64,000 bases of DNA from Gnetum montanum (Eukaryota; Streptophyta; Gnetopsida; Gnetales; Gnetaceae). Every line of letters begins with the position of its first letter. Position 1 is the first letter of the stretch. Below are positions 22,493 to 33,600 of this stretch, one piece after another. The notes beneath the pieces were generated by a model. The model saw only the letters and a program-made list of their open reading frames with translations, was not told where the DNA came from and did not search any database. A program made the position numbers and the translations under genes. The stretch is from contig MNCI01037790.1 of the NCBI GenBank assembly GCA_015680685.1, forward strand, positions 62,001 to 126,000, in the 5' to 3' direction.

Positions 22493-23353
22493 CTAAATTT
22501 GAGAATGATGAAATCCAAAATGAAGAAGAATCAAATGAAGAGAAAGATTAAGACCAGTAGTAAGACAACTAGAATAATAGTGATTATGAAGACTATTAGA
22601 CTAGATCTTAGTTTTAAGAGCTTTTAGTTCCTATTTACCATAGCCTTATTTCATTGAGCATCAGTATGAAAGATTTATATTTTAGTACTTTTATATAATA
22701 TGATGAAATTTATTCTTCATATGTTCACATCTCTTAATATGCTTGATTAGTTTCTAACATTGCTTCTACTATAAAAATTATTTGGAAGGTACTTTCTTTG
22801 TTTAAATTGCTCATACCTTTTAGTATAGCTTAATTCTTCTAAAGATTCATCTTTTGGTACTTGGTATATACCTTATGCATGGGTCATAATATTTATATTT
22901 ATGACTTTTCTAGACATGTATCTTACTAAATGTCTACTTCATATCTTGTATTTGTGCATAATTATTTGATTTATGATTATCATTTGTGCACTTATTTTAC
23001 TAGATATTCAAATTCTTATATGTTTTTCTCCACTATTTCAGCATAATTAACCTCTGCTTAAGATTAGTTTTTCCTTGAAAACATATTTTTTTCATTGCAA
23101 ATAGCAAATAAGTGGGAGTAGATGTAAAAGTAATGGATTTATAAGTTCAAGGAAATATTGAGAATTTGTATGAGGCTATTCATTATGATTTATTTGGATT
23201 TTCACTTTTGTAGTTTTTATTTTTCCATCTTTAAAAAGATAGAGATTATTGAGCATAAAGTTTTAAACATGATCATTCATGTGTTTTAGGCCAAGAAAAT
23301 AAAATTATCTTCTCTTTCAAAGCTATTTCAAGTGCAAGATTATAAAAAACATT

Positions 23354-23358
23354 CCATC
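23354..23358 (+). repeat. E2 target-site duplication, left copy (CCATC)
   Basis: CCATC directly precedes the LTR edge at 23359 and is repeated at 41086-41090 after the other LTR. Confidence 0.85.
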
Positions 23359-24071
23359 TATAACGACAGAAAATGTCGGTCAATGGAAATACCGAGCGAA
23401 AATCTGTGTACACAGTTCCAACCCTAGATCTGTGCGAGGGCTGTGCTGGAGAAAATGAATCCGAGGTGCCCTGAATGGTCTTGTCGATCAGACAAGGACT
23501 TACTAATCAGTAAAATTTCGTATGATGAGATGATGGTTTTTTTATATTACGAGGTGATTTAATATCGTTAATCGTAGAGGGGGTTGAAAACAATGTAAAT
23601 AGTTTAAGATGACGGTAAAATCGACATGACAGAAGAGATTAGATTTAAGGAGAATGCACAATCCCAAGATCTATGATTTAACTCAAAATTTGAATATGCT
23701 GTGTACAATGATCTAATGGTAGACTTCGCTTTTTCTTATGCGAAGCATACACAAACAGCAAGAAAGCTATTTAAAGATAAAGCACATAGAAGGTTGATCT
23801 ACCTTGTTCTGGCCAAAACTGGATGCAAGGAAGGTCAAACCCAGAACAAAATGTCTATCGATCAACTATTTCTGATTAATGAACTTTGCCAATCACACCA
23901 GATGATCTCACGATCTCTGATCTACCCTTTTGCCTTTATCAATCTTCGCCAAAAGTCACTAATGATCACCGATGAAGAGGATAACCGCTCGCCAAGAAGA
24001 CTTGTTGCTCTTGATGAAATTTTCTTCGCCCCCTCTTTTTCTCACCCTTTTGTTCTTTTCGTCAACTGGAG

Positions 24072-24080
24072 TATTTATAA
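24072..24080 (-). promoter_or_regulatory. E2 LTR TATA box (3' LTR copy)
   Basis: TTATAAATA on the minus strand, conserved at 40157-40166 in the 5' LTR. It places U3 on the right and R-U5 on the left of this point. Confidence 0.55.
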
Positions 24081-24113
24081 GTTCAGAATCAAGGGAAAAG
24101 GCACGGTCCAGAT

Positions 24114-24123
24114 GACACGTGTC
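24114..24123. promoter_or_regulatory. Palindromic G-box in E2 U3
   Basis: GACACGTGTC is a perfect 10-bp palindrome with the CACGTG core, about 35 bp upstream of the TATA box in element orientation. It is unchanged at 40200-40209 in the 5' LTR although surrounding sequence differs. G-boxes of the ACACGTGT type bind bZIP (ABF/HY5-type) and bHLH factors in plants. Use by this element is inferred. Confidence 0.5.
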
Positions 24124-24310
24124 CCAAACTTACAATATACCTTTGACTTGATGATTTTTCTAGCTGAGGCTTGCAATGTCATGCTACATGATGTCTTAGA
24201 GCGTAATGCATCGCAAACCACTTTTGCCCAAACTGTCTCATGATTACGCTACAATACGCTAAAGAGCGTATCGCTATGTACGGATTGCTGATGCATGTAC
24301 TATACTACTT

Positions 24311-24520
24311 TAGTTAACTTTGTGCTGTATTATACTTGTTTATGCTGCATAGCATGATGAAGCATAAAGTGGTCAACTTCATGTTGAATTACGCTTGTTT
24401 ACGCCACGTAGCATAATGGAGCGTAAAATAGTTAACTTAAGCTGCGTTACGCTTATTTACGCCGTGAAGTGTAATGAAACGTAAAGTAGTTAACTTTACA
24501 CTGCAACATAACGCGATTGG
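24311..24520 (-). repeat. 59-bp tandem repeats in U3 of the E2 3' LTR (about 3.5 units)
   Basis: Units start TAGTTAACTT or TGGTCAACTT and contain paired TTACGC and GCGTAA-type words that form a dyad. The 5' LTR has four full units at 40397-40632. Confidence 0.7.
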
Positions 24521-24985
24521 CTTAGAAAAGGTTGAGTTGTTGTCGCTGTGCTTCCTCTGACTTTGATCGATTCCCTCGAGGCTTACTCTGCTACACTGCA
24601 TAATGTAGCATAAGAAAAGCCTTGACCGAAGGACTTAGTGTAATGTGCGACATGTTGTAGGCCATTGCTTAGGCCTTAATCTTTTGTTGCATTTGTTGAA
24701 GTCCCAAATCTTTGGCCCGCTCCATTATTATGGTAGGCTACCTTCTGACATTATGCTATGTTACACAGAATTACGCTAAGCGACATGACGCTATGTTGCG
24801 TAATATAGTGTAAAGAGAAAAAATTTAAAATTTTTAGAAAATTTGGAGACTTGCCCTTGCGCATCCCTTTGCCTCGTTCTATCTTCTGGATTTCAGCTTG
24901 CATTATACTATGTTGCAAATCTTCGCCTGAGTTGCAAATCTTTGCCTGAGTCATGGGATGGCCCCGCAATTTTCACAGTGTTTCA

Positions 24986-24998
24986 ATGGCCCCTCTTT
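24986..24998 (-). other. E2 polypurine tract
   Basis: AAAGAGGGGCCAT on the minus strand immediately before the 3' LTR start TGAAACAC. Correct position and composition. Confidence 0.65.
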
Positions 24999-26234
24999 GT
25001 TGACATTTAGAGGGTTTTCTCAAAAGATGTCGACAAAGAATATGAAACATTGGACAGGTAAAGGCACCAACAATGTCCGTCAGCAGTTGCTCAAATTTCA
25101 TCCTATCAACCTAGAAGTGCAGAAGCGGGGAAAAGCAGGGATAAGAATGGCATGGGAGGGACTATTACAAAGGCAAGAGGAGGGAGGTTCAGGGAAGACT
25201 CAAGTACGTGAATATAGCTTTTAGTGATAAGTCATCAGGCATCCTCTTGTGATTGCATTTGCGAAGAGTTATGCCATCATACTGCAGATGAAGGGGCTTG
25301 CATGGATGAGTTGTGTTACGCCTACACGGCCTAGATGAGTTGTTTTACATCCATTTTGCCAAGTCCCCATTTTTTTTGCTCCACTAGGTGAATTATGTTA
25401 CGCCAGTTCATGGGCTTAATCAATATTTACATTCAGCTTTCATGAGGTGAGTTGCGTTACACCAGTTCATGGGCTTGATTGTAATGCATGTGTGAAAAGC
25501 TTTTGGTGCATATTCACATTCTGTACAAACAAGAGGAAGCAGATGAAGGGGAGAAAAAGTGACAAGGGATAAGATGTTGGATTATGGAGAATGTAGGGTT
25601 GCACTCCTAAATAGACAAGCTAATCTGAACAACCATCTCAGAATGCTATTGGTACTTCACTGCTCCAGTGAACGAACTTTTAAACGATGCCACTGCAGCA
25701 AGTGACCTGCAAATGTAAAAGAAAATAGAGGACACCACTGATCACCCTAATCACCAGGGAGGTTGTAGAAACAAGTACCTTCTAAGGCGAGAAGGAGTGG
25801 GTGAGCCATGGGGAAGGAACTGTAGCAAGGGGCCAGGGTCCCTATGTTGATGCTACGACCCAAAAATTCACCATCGGTGGTCAGACTCGTTGCATCCAAC
25901 TGGTTGTGCAAAGAACCAGTTAGGTAAATCTGTGAAGCCAGAGTCTGGTGGTGACAGTGAGCGAAGACCTCCTAGGTTGTGGCTGATGAGGACTTCCTTG
26001 GGGCTCCGGATAGTGAAGCTGATCTCTCGGAGGTACCACCACTTAAATGGCTATCGTAGCAGTATCTACGAGGGGTCAGTAGCATGCCTTTCAGTATATC
26101 TAAGGAATCAGTAGGATGCTGGGAAGGTGGTGATGCCAGAGCTATTCCAACGTCCCACTCCTTATGTCTGGCAAGGATGCCATGCAAGAATATTCATGCT
26201 CACTTGCTTCATGTGTTGGCAGTTGGCGGATTCA
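24999..26234 (-). other. E2 3' untranslated region, no conserved gene seen
   Basis: Between integrase and the PPT. Short frames exist on both strands but none shows a recognisable domain. Non-coding 3' regions of this kind are common in Tat/Ogre elements. Confidence 0.5.
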
Positions 26235-26639
26235 AATTTTAAGTCCTGGTAGACTGTTGTTGCTGGTTTTAAGTCTCAACAGACCATGGTCCCAGTTTAG
26301 AGTTTGGGCAGACCAAATGGTGCTAGTTTTATGTCGTAGCGAACAGTCGCAAAGCTAGTTTATGGTCTTACCAAACCATGTTGTGGGTGTCAATTTTATG
26401 TCTTGACCTAGGGACAAGTCTGTGCTGGTTTTACATCTCAGCAGATGGATGCTTACCTTTGCTAGTTTTACGTCATGGCAGACGGTCATTGCTAGTTTAG
26501 CGTCATGGCGGACGTGTGCAAGGAACGCCAGTTTTACGTTGTAGTAGACGTGTACAACTTTGCCAGTTTTACGTCGTAGCAGACGTGGTATTACCTTTGC
26601 CAGTTTTACATCGTAGCGGATGATCGTTACCTGATGTTA
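26235..26639 (-). repeat. Minisatellite-like array in the E2 3' region
   Basis: On the plus strand a unit of about 30-38 bp recurs roughly 12 times: GCYAGTTTTACGTCRTRGCRGACG with a variable tail. It is most regular at 26465-26620 and decays toward 26235. The array starts immediately after the integrase C-terminal region. Confidence 0.75.
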
Positions 26640-27830
26640 TCATCGAATCTATAGCTAGATGTGGTACCAATTCAGGTACATGTGGTTCACTGGATTTGAT
26701 AACTCGTGGTCGTTGATGTCTGCTAACTTGAATGCTCCATTGCTATACATGCCAACAACCAAGAAACAACCTTCCCAGTTTGCAGAGAATTTTCCTACTG
26801 GTTCACGAATGGCCTTGAGAACTAAATCTCCTTTCTCGATTGGTCATTGTTGTAAACTATGTCAGTGCTTCTACCTCTGCTTATCTTGATACTTCTCGAT
26901 GATATCGAGCATCTGTATTTGCTTCTCCACCACTGAGTCTAAATCCACGATTCAAGACTCGTTGTGTTGAGCTTCATTTATAACTGTGGAGAGAACCATC
27001 CTCAGTGAAGGAACTTGTAATTCAAGAGGTAGCACCACCTCGGATCCATAGACTAGGCTATAGGGCATCCTGTCTGTAGCTATCCTGCACGTAGTACGAT
27101 ACACCCATAGCACATAGAGGATCTTTTCGTGCCATCGTTTCTTGTTACTGCTAAGCATTTTCTTCAATAAGTTGATGATGAATTTATTTATTGCTTTCGC
27201 TTGACCATTTGCTTACGGGTAATAGGGTGAGGAAAAAGATTGCTTAATTCTAAGCTTATCGCAAAAAGATTTGGTTTCTGTACTACTAAACTGTGGTCCA
27301 TTGTCGGTTACAATAGTCATCGGGATTCCAAATCTAGTTACTATATTGTCTAAAATGAAATTGCAAATCTGCTGGGATGTAATCTTCCGTAAGGGGATAG
27401 CCTCAACCCACTTTGTGAAATACTCGATGGTGGTGATGATGAAACTATGTCTTGCGGAAAATTTAGGCATGATGGAACCTCTGATGTCTAATCCCCATCA
27501 TTGGAATGGCCAGGTGATTTGCGTAGTGTGTAGCTCTTTTGGTGACACATGTATCAGGTTTGCATAACGTTGGCACGTGTCACATGTCTTAACCTTGGTA
27601 AGGTAGTCTTTTTCCATGTACGGCCAATAATACCCTAAGCATTTGATCTTAGCGGCCATGGCCCATGGGGCTACGTGTCCTCCACATAGTCCCTTGTGTG
27701 AACTTCACTGACTATTTTCTGTGCTTGATCTTTATTAACGTAGGTTAGCAATACCCCATCGAAAGAACGTCTACAGAGAGTACTGTCTCCAATAATGACG
27801 TATTGTCTAGCATGCTTGCGTATTGCATCT
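26640..27830 (-). pseudogene. pol: E2 integrase
   Basis: Minus-strand order: zinc-binding H-H-C-C region (EVHEGLCGGHVAPW then KTCDTCQRYA, with one frame change near 27690), catalytic core with WGLDIRGSI (first Asp), FTKWVEAIPLRKI, RFGIPMTIVTDNGPQF (second Asp) and SPYYP-stop-ANGQAKAINKF. The last block normally reads ANGQAE; the catalytic Glu is Lys here (GAA to AAA), and the preceding Gln codon is TAA. The C-terminal segment has VYRTTCRIATDRMPYSLVYG and GDLVLKAIREPVGKFSANWE. This enzyme would insert cDNA into host DNA, but this copy lacks the third acidic residue and is inactive. Confidence 0.85.
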
Positions 27831-27898
27831 TTCTGCGCACACGTTAGCTCGTGCGGTGGTTCGCCATGGAGAAGATAAGTTTTAATGCTATCATACCA

Positions 27899-28505
27899 TT
27901 ATGGCATTCTACCCATAGTTAGTGATGATATTTGCACCACCTGAATGATAGGGTCTACGCACTTTGTCATCAGAGCAGGCCAAGTGGTGAACAAATGTAA
28001 GGGTACATTCAATGCCAGTGTAGCCAGTGCATTGGCTAAAGTGTTGTCACTGCGCAGCACATGTTGGACGTCGGTTGCTGCGAATTTCTTCAGGAGATCT
28101 TTAGCCATATCATAGTAGGGTTGTAGATGCACAACCTTATATGTGTAGACTCCTGTGATTTGATTTATTATGAGCATCGAATAGCCCTAAATTTCCAGGT
28201 GTTGAACGTTAAGTTCTCTAGCTATTAATAATCCTCTGAGAAGCCCCTCATACTCTGCCACATTGTTCGTACAAGGGAAGGTTAGGCGATAGATGTATAG
28301 ACGCACATCCTTAGGTGATAGCGTAATAACCATGGTGACACTATTGCCTTTGGTGGTTGAAGCTTTGTCAAAATGTAAGGTTGCTTCGAGGCCTATTAAT
28401 ATAGGGCTTAGACTATGTACATGTTCATCAGGAAACTCATGCTCTATTGTCCCCTGATTCTCAATGGGTGATGTCATCAACTAGTCAGCTATCGCTTAGC
28501 CTTTT
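27899..28505 (-). pseudogene. pol: E2 second RNase H (archaeal-like, Tat-type)
   Basis: Frame 28480-28187 reads LHFDKASTTKGNSVTMVITL and NNVAEYEGLLRGLLIARELN; frame 28177-27899 continues MLIINQITGVYTYKVVHLQP and HVLRSDNTLANALATLAL. These are the strand, NNxAEYEALxxGLxxA and R-x-xNxxADALA blocks of the extra RNase H that plant Tat elements acquired. In the usual first block FDGS the text is FDKA; the NNxAEYE Glu and the ADALA-type Asp position (here ANALA) can be located, the latter changed to Asn. A stop at about 28180 separates the halves. Confidence 0.8.
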
Positions 28506-28509
28506 GTGG

Positions 28510-28879
28510 AAGATTGGCCAATGTAGTGTAGATTGAATTCTGCTATGATAGCTTTCCAGCGGGCTATCCTACTGCTCTCGTATAGGTTATGTGTGATGGC
28601 TCGTAGGATGTTATTCTTGCAGATTACATTAACCTTGTTGCGGAAAAGATAGTGCCTACATTTTTAAAGTGCAAACACCAATGCTAGATAGTTACGCTCT
28701 ACCTCATTGTACCTCATTTCATACGCACATAGAGAATGACTCAAGTAGTAGATGGCCACTTTTGACCCATCGCCTCTCTTTTGACAGAGTAACGCAGCTC
28801 TGGACACATTTGAGTTTGCGAGGTAAATGTAGAATGGTTGATCCCTCTGTGGCGGGAAGACCATTGGTAAGTATTGAAG
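28510..28879 (-). pseudogene. pol: E2 first RNase H (gypsy RNase H)
   Basis: MVFPPQRDQPFYIYLANSNV, then AALLCQKRGDGSKVAIYYLS, then YEMRYNEVERNYLALVFAL and, beyond a stop, KCRHYLFRNKVNVICKNNIL. This is the standard gypsy RNase H that follows RT. In the first block YLA replaces YLAxS/TxxAVSA, and the canonical first acidic residue is not evident. With the second RNase H downstream it gives the dual arrangement of the Tat lineage. Confidence 0.8.
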
Positions 28880-30136
28880 CTATTGCTTCAAACTATTAAA
28901 TGCATGCTGAAAATCTTCGATCCACTTGAAATTAATCCCTTTCTTAAGCAGGTGTTGCATGGGATGCAATTTATCTGTTAATCTCGAAATGAACCACCTG
29001 ATAAACTGTAATCTTCCTTGCAACCCACGTAGTTGTTTAAGGTTTGTAGGAGGCATTAACTCAATAATGGCTTTGACCTTGTCAGGGTTTACTTGGATTC
29101 TTGTCTTTGATACTACAAACGCCAACATGCGTTTGATTTTAACCCCGAATACGCATTTCTTTGGGTTGAGTCGGAGGTCATATTTAGAGCATCTTTTAAG
29201 GACTAACTCTAGGTCTTCCGAATGATCTTCTAACTTTATAGACTTGATGACTATATTGTCGATGTAATCATTCAATCTCCCTAAGAGGTAATCACTAAAG
29301 ATGTACATCATGACTCATTGATACGTAGCTTCAGCATTTTTTAAACCAAAAGGCATCATAGTGTAACAGAAGATCCCCTAGGGTGTCATGAATGTTGTGG
29401 TCAATTGGTGTTCTGGATTTATGTGAATTTGATTATAGCCTGAGAAACCATCCATAAAGGATAAAAGCGCATGCCCAACAGTTGTAACCACTAATTGGTC
29501 AATACTCAATAATGGAAAGTTGTCCTTAATCTTGGCCTTGTTTAGGTCCTGGAAGTCTATGCAAATGCGTATTCCTCCCATCTTCTTAGGGACAACGACA
29601 ATGTTAGAAACCTAGTCTAAGTAATCGACTGCGTAGATAAAATCAGCCTGGTACAGCTTGGTGATTTCATCATGCATTGCTAGCGCGATTTCCAGCGTAA
29701 TCTTTCGTGCTTTTTGTCTAACTGCTTTAATGTGTGAGTCTAGAATTATGTTATGTTGTATTAACCTTAGGTCTAGTCTCGGCATGTCTTCATATGACCA
29801 CACAAATACTGTTACATTATTTTGGAGTACCTATATTATGTCACTTTGTGCCTTTTGGTCTAGTAGAGAACTAACCTTAAGGGTTTTGTTTTCTACCTTA
29901 TGTGTAACCACGGGAACCTCATTGAGAGGGTCCTCGGTTACATCTCCAGCCTCCAGGTCTAGCATTTGTATCGAGTGTTCTAGCTAGTTTGGAGATGTTT
30001 CTGATGTAGTTATGGTTGCGTCATAAAGGGAAAGGTTAGTTTCTACTAGTGTGTGATCGAGATGTCTAACGATTTCCCCGTATGGCCCTGTTAAGGCTAG
30101 GGGTGCGAATAAAGCTGCATCCATTTGCCAACTGTC
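28880..30136 (-). pseudogene. pol: E2 reverse transcriptase
   Basis: From 30136 the frame runs DSWQMDAALFAPLALTGPYG through LLDQKAQSDII, FVWSYEDMPRLDLRL, then GGIRICIDFQDLNKA, LLSFMDGFSGYNQI, MMPFGLKNAEATYQ, LNDYIDNIVIKS and LRLNPKKCVFGV to RWFISRL, all Ty3/gypsy RT blocks. The catalytic YxDD is YIDN (GAC to AAC), and TAG/TGA stops occur at several Trp/Gln/Arg positions, so it is dead. A splice-acceptor-like TTTTGTAG lies directly before 30136 and the frame is open from there, recalling Ogre elements, which splice between protease and RT. No phase-matched strong donor was found. Confidence 0.88.
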
Positions 30137-30471
30137 CTACAAAAGTGCCAAATACAGAAGCAGTTAGAAAATGCTAAGCTAAGCATCGTAAATGTTAGCA
30201 TGTGATGCTTGTCAGTAGGTTGAAAGAGTATAACGTGGCATTGTCAAGCATGTAAAGCTAACCGAATTTGAATGTCATGCATAGACTGTAATTAATGCGA
30301 CTTGATTACGAGGTGATAAGGTGTATTAGTTTAGGGTTATTTCAGACTGTAATCTATGTGATATCTACAAAATTAATACCTCGATCTTCGGGTTTCATGT
30401 CACGTTGACACCAATGATTTAGGAAAGTCCTACCTCAATCGGGCATTGAGTTGGTTAGTTTTGCACATCCG

Positions 30472-30480
30472 GTTTATAAG
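30472..30480 (+). promoter_or_regulatory. Possible TATA box of the antisense gene
   Basis: GTTTATAAG lies about 120 bp upstream of the ATG at 30601 on the plus strand. It is a plausible TATA element by position only. Confidence 0.25.
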
Positions 30481-30600
30481 TAATCGGTTCATGCTGAAAA
30501 TAGGCTATTGGATATTGTGAATTTGAATTTAGCTATTGCAAAAGGAGAGGAGGAGCAAAGGATAAAAGTGCAGTTTATGAAGATTTACTGAGTTGCGATT

Positions 30601-33600
30601 ATGGTGTCGAAGGTCAGAGGGAAGAATACCAAATTGGCCAAGATTGATGAAGTGTAGAGAAGCCTGCAGCGTGCTTCACAAGCCATGGTTGAACTTTGGG
30701 ATGTCACCCCCCTAAACTGGTAAGTCGTCTCTCATTTGCTCGCATTTCTTTTGTTTTTTATGTTTCGTATATTTTCTTTTTGTAGACAAGGATTTTGTAC
30801 ATAGACCTTGTGTTAGAAAAAGGGTTTAAGTAGTGTATATTTGTATGCGTAGCGTAATATTTGTGGTATTATGCTTAGGTGATACACGGTATTTCTTTCA
30901 TCATCGTTGTTAGAGATAGACCTTGCATTGTTGCAAGGATTTGGGCGATTTCAGCCATGCGATTCAAACGTAATCCGTAATTTTCTAAGCATGAAATGAA
31001 ATCTAATGTCGAGTGATAGGTTTCTACATCTGGATTGCTTGTCTAATGGTAGTGCATTTATGTTTTGTACAGTATTATGTTGAAGTCTGTCCTAATTTTT
31101 TTGGACATAGTGGGTGTTTTGTGCTGTATAAGCACTCCCGTGGCCAATGTTCCTCCCCCTCAAGAGGTATGGTTCTGGAGAGGTGCACGGGAGTTTTTGC
31201 AGTTTCTGCTCCGTAACTACAGCATAATTGTTTGATCACATTTGTCAAGCGATGTGGCTGCAGCTATTCTAGAAATGTTGTTAGTCAGTTCTACGCAAGG
31301 TATTCTAGCTTTCTTAATAGAGGGAGCTATTGACATTGGTCGAGTGCAAGACCATGAACTGAGTGCCAAAGGTTTGAGGCATTTAAGTTGGATCTAGAGA
31401 TGCCTATATTTAACTATTATCACGTCTATAACACTTTGTTCATGGCTCGTCATGTTGGAACTTACTTTCAGTACCCACCTCGCATTGTGTATTACGCAGG
31501 CGAGTAAGTTATTTTGTTTTCCTTTTTTGCAATATTCTAATGTGCTATCTATTATTTAGATTTGTATTAAGCATAGTATTGAGCATAATCAAGTAATGTG
31601 GTATCTTGTATGATACAGGTTCTTTATCAACGACAGTGGCTTACTGGGCAACAATGATATGTTGACCTTGACCGAAAGAGCTATAAAGGAGTTTACCTCT
31701 ATTAGCAATGTACGTGCCAGTGTCATGGGGCAATTGGCCTTTGAGATTCTAGAATATCCTACCCACTATGCTGAGTTCTTCAAAAACTGTAAGAGACTCG
31801 GATGGTTGAATGAGGAATGGACTCTGGACCCTCCCCTCATCATCGCAAACGTGCAAAGGAAAATCTCTCCATTTCCTTTGCCATTCAGGCTTGGTAAGCA
31901 TTTTCGTAATGATTAACTACATGATACTAATAGTTAAAATGATGCATAACATTGTTTTTGCTATATTGACTTGTGTTAACAGTTAGGGAGTCTTGGGAGA
32001 TCACTATCATGATTTTTGGTTGCGAGGCGAACACCCTCCTCTTCTGTTACAACGACATAAAGGAAGCACAATGCTGGCTTGGCCATAGAGCGGCCCCAGC
32101 CATGTTAGTCAATAACCTTCAGGAGGTGAGACTGATGGACTTGTTTTTGGCTCTAACCCCTGATGTCCCTGCGAGTGAAATGTTGACCCTAGTCAACTCC
32201 TTCAGCAAACAAGCTAAGCATTTTTGCACGTGTGTGCATAACGTGCGTGTACATTTTGATATCGATGCTCAGCTATTTACTGACCTTTTCAGTGTCCCCT
32301 CCGATGGCCTTCCCATAGAGGAAAAGTTAAGGAGGAGCCTAAAATGCAAGGAAGAGCTGGAGGAGTGGCTGGGGGTCAAGAAGGAGACAAAGGGGATCCC
32401 CTGTGAAAGGATCGAGTTAGAGGTGGCCAAAACCATTTACCCCATTTTCCGAGCTTGGGCTTTCCCCAAAATACTTTCGCAAGGTAAGTTCATCACCATC
32501 GAGTAGGCTCAGATCATGCGAGAGGTGATGGAGGAGGGAACCCAATTTGACTGGGCGAGCTATTTCACCGAAGGCTTACGTGCTGAAATGATCAAGCTTC
32601 GCCAAAGGCTCAATTCTCATTTCAGCGTGCACTTTGCCTTTTTTATAGCTTGCCTTCGGTGTTTTGCAAAATTTTTGGTGGTCCAAAGGAATGGGGTCTG
32701 GATTCAGCAGGACTGAGACTAAATATCCAAACCTTGGATTTCCCATATTTTCGGCACTACCCAGTCACAGGACCCTCCGGAAGGAATTGGGGAGTCATTT
32801 TCAATAACGACTAAGAATGTGGTGATGCCTCAAACATGGGGTCTAGACAGCATGGATGGGGTGCTCCCTTCTTACACCGGTGATACGTCAAGGGGGAAGC
32901 GCCTGGCAATAGAAATAGTTGACTCATCGGTGCAACGTAAGAAGCCTCGTCTAACTGAGGTGCCTGTGGAGCCAACAGGTGGCACAGGCAGGAAAGTACA
33001 AGTTAGGTTTCAAAGGAGTAAACCTCTGACTGGTAAGCAAGAGAATATAGTAAAAGTTATGGTTGCTATTGTGTTGCATAATTTGTTCTAAACAATATCG
33101 ATATTCTGAATTATTTAAGAATACTATGTAACAGGGAAGGAGAAGACCATGGAGTAGTTGACCCCTGAAATAGGAGCTATGGTGTTACGGCGTGAGGAAG
33201 GGACCCCAGTTTTGGAAAAGGAGGCCCCAGTTAACAAGGAGAGTGACACAAAGACTCTTGTGCATGAAGAAAGAATAGAAACGGAAAGTATCAACGCTCT
33301 TCCAACTGGAACAGGAAGAGGTAACTAGTCTGTTACTATTTCTTGGAAATTTGGTTAGTAGCCAAAGTGTCTTTTTTTCTAACTTAATTATATCGCAGGT
33401 GACCAAGGTGAACCCTCATCAACTATTGTGAGCAGAGTATGGGACGAATTTCCTGATAAATTCACCTTTCTGGAAGGCATCGTTCATGACATGATCAGTC
33501 TCTTGGAGCGTGTCGATCCTGGAGCTAGTATGTTACAGTTATCATGTGACTATTTTGTTATAAGATTATGCTGCTTAGTTATGTCTAATATATTATTTGT

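Larger units (their letters stand above)
23359..24985 (-). repeat. E2 3' LTR
   Basis: Matches 39444-41085 end to end. Read on the minus strand it starts TGAAACACTG and ends TCGTTATA, i.e. TG...TA instead of TG...CA. Contains a TATA box, a palindromic G-box and a tandem array (listed separately). A 180-codon plus-strand ORF (23701-24243) lies inside it and is mostly preserved in the other LTR. I do not treat it as a gene because two LTRs of one insertion start identical. Confidence 0.9.

Noticed and set aside
23701-24243. 180-codon plus-strand ORF in the E2 LTR, nearly preserved at 39787-40197
   Set aside because: The two LTRs of one insertion start identical, so similarity is not evidence of selection. 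The ORF is antisense to the R-U5/U3 region, has a stop in the other LTR and no recognisable domain.
28669-29987. Plus-strand ORFs at 28669, 28926 and 29658
   Set aside because: They lie opposite to RT and RNase H, whose motifs are unmistakable on the minus strand.
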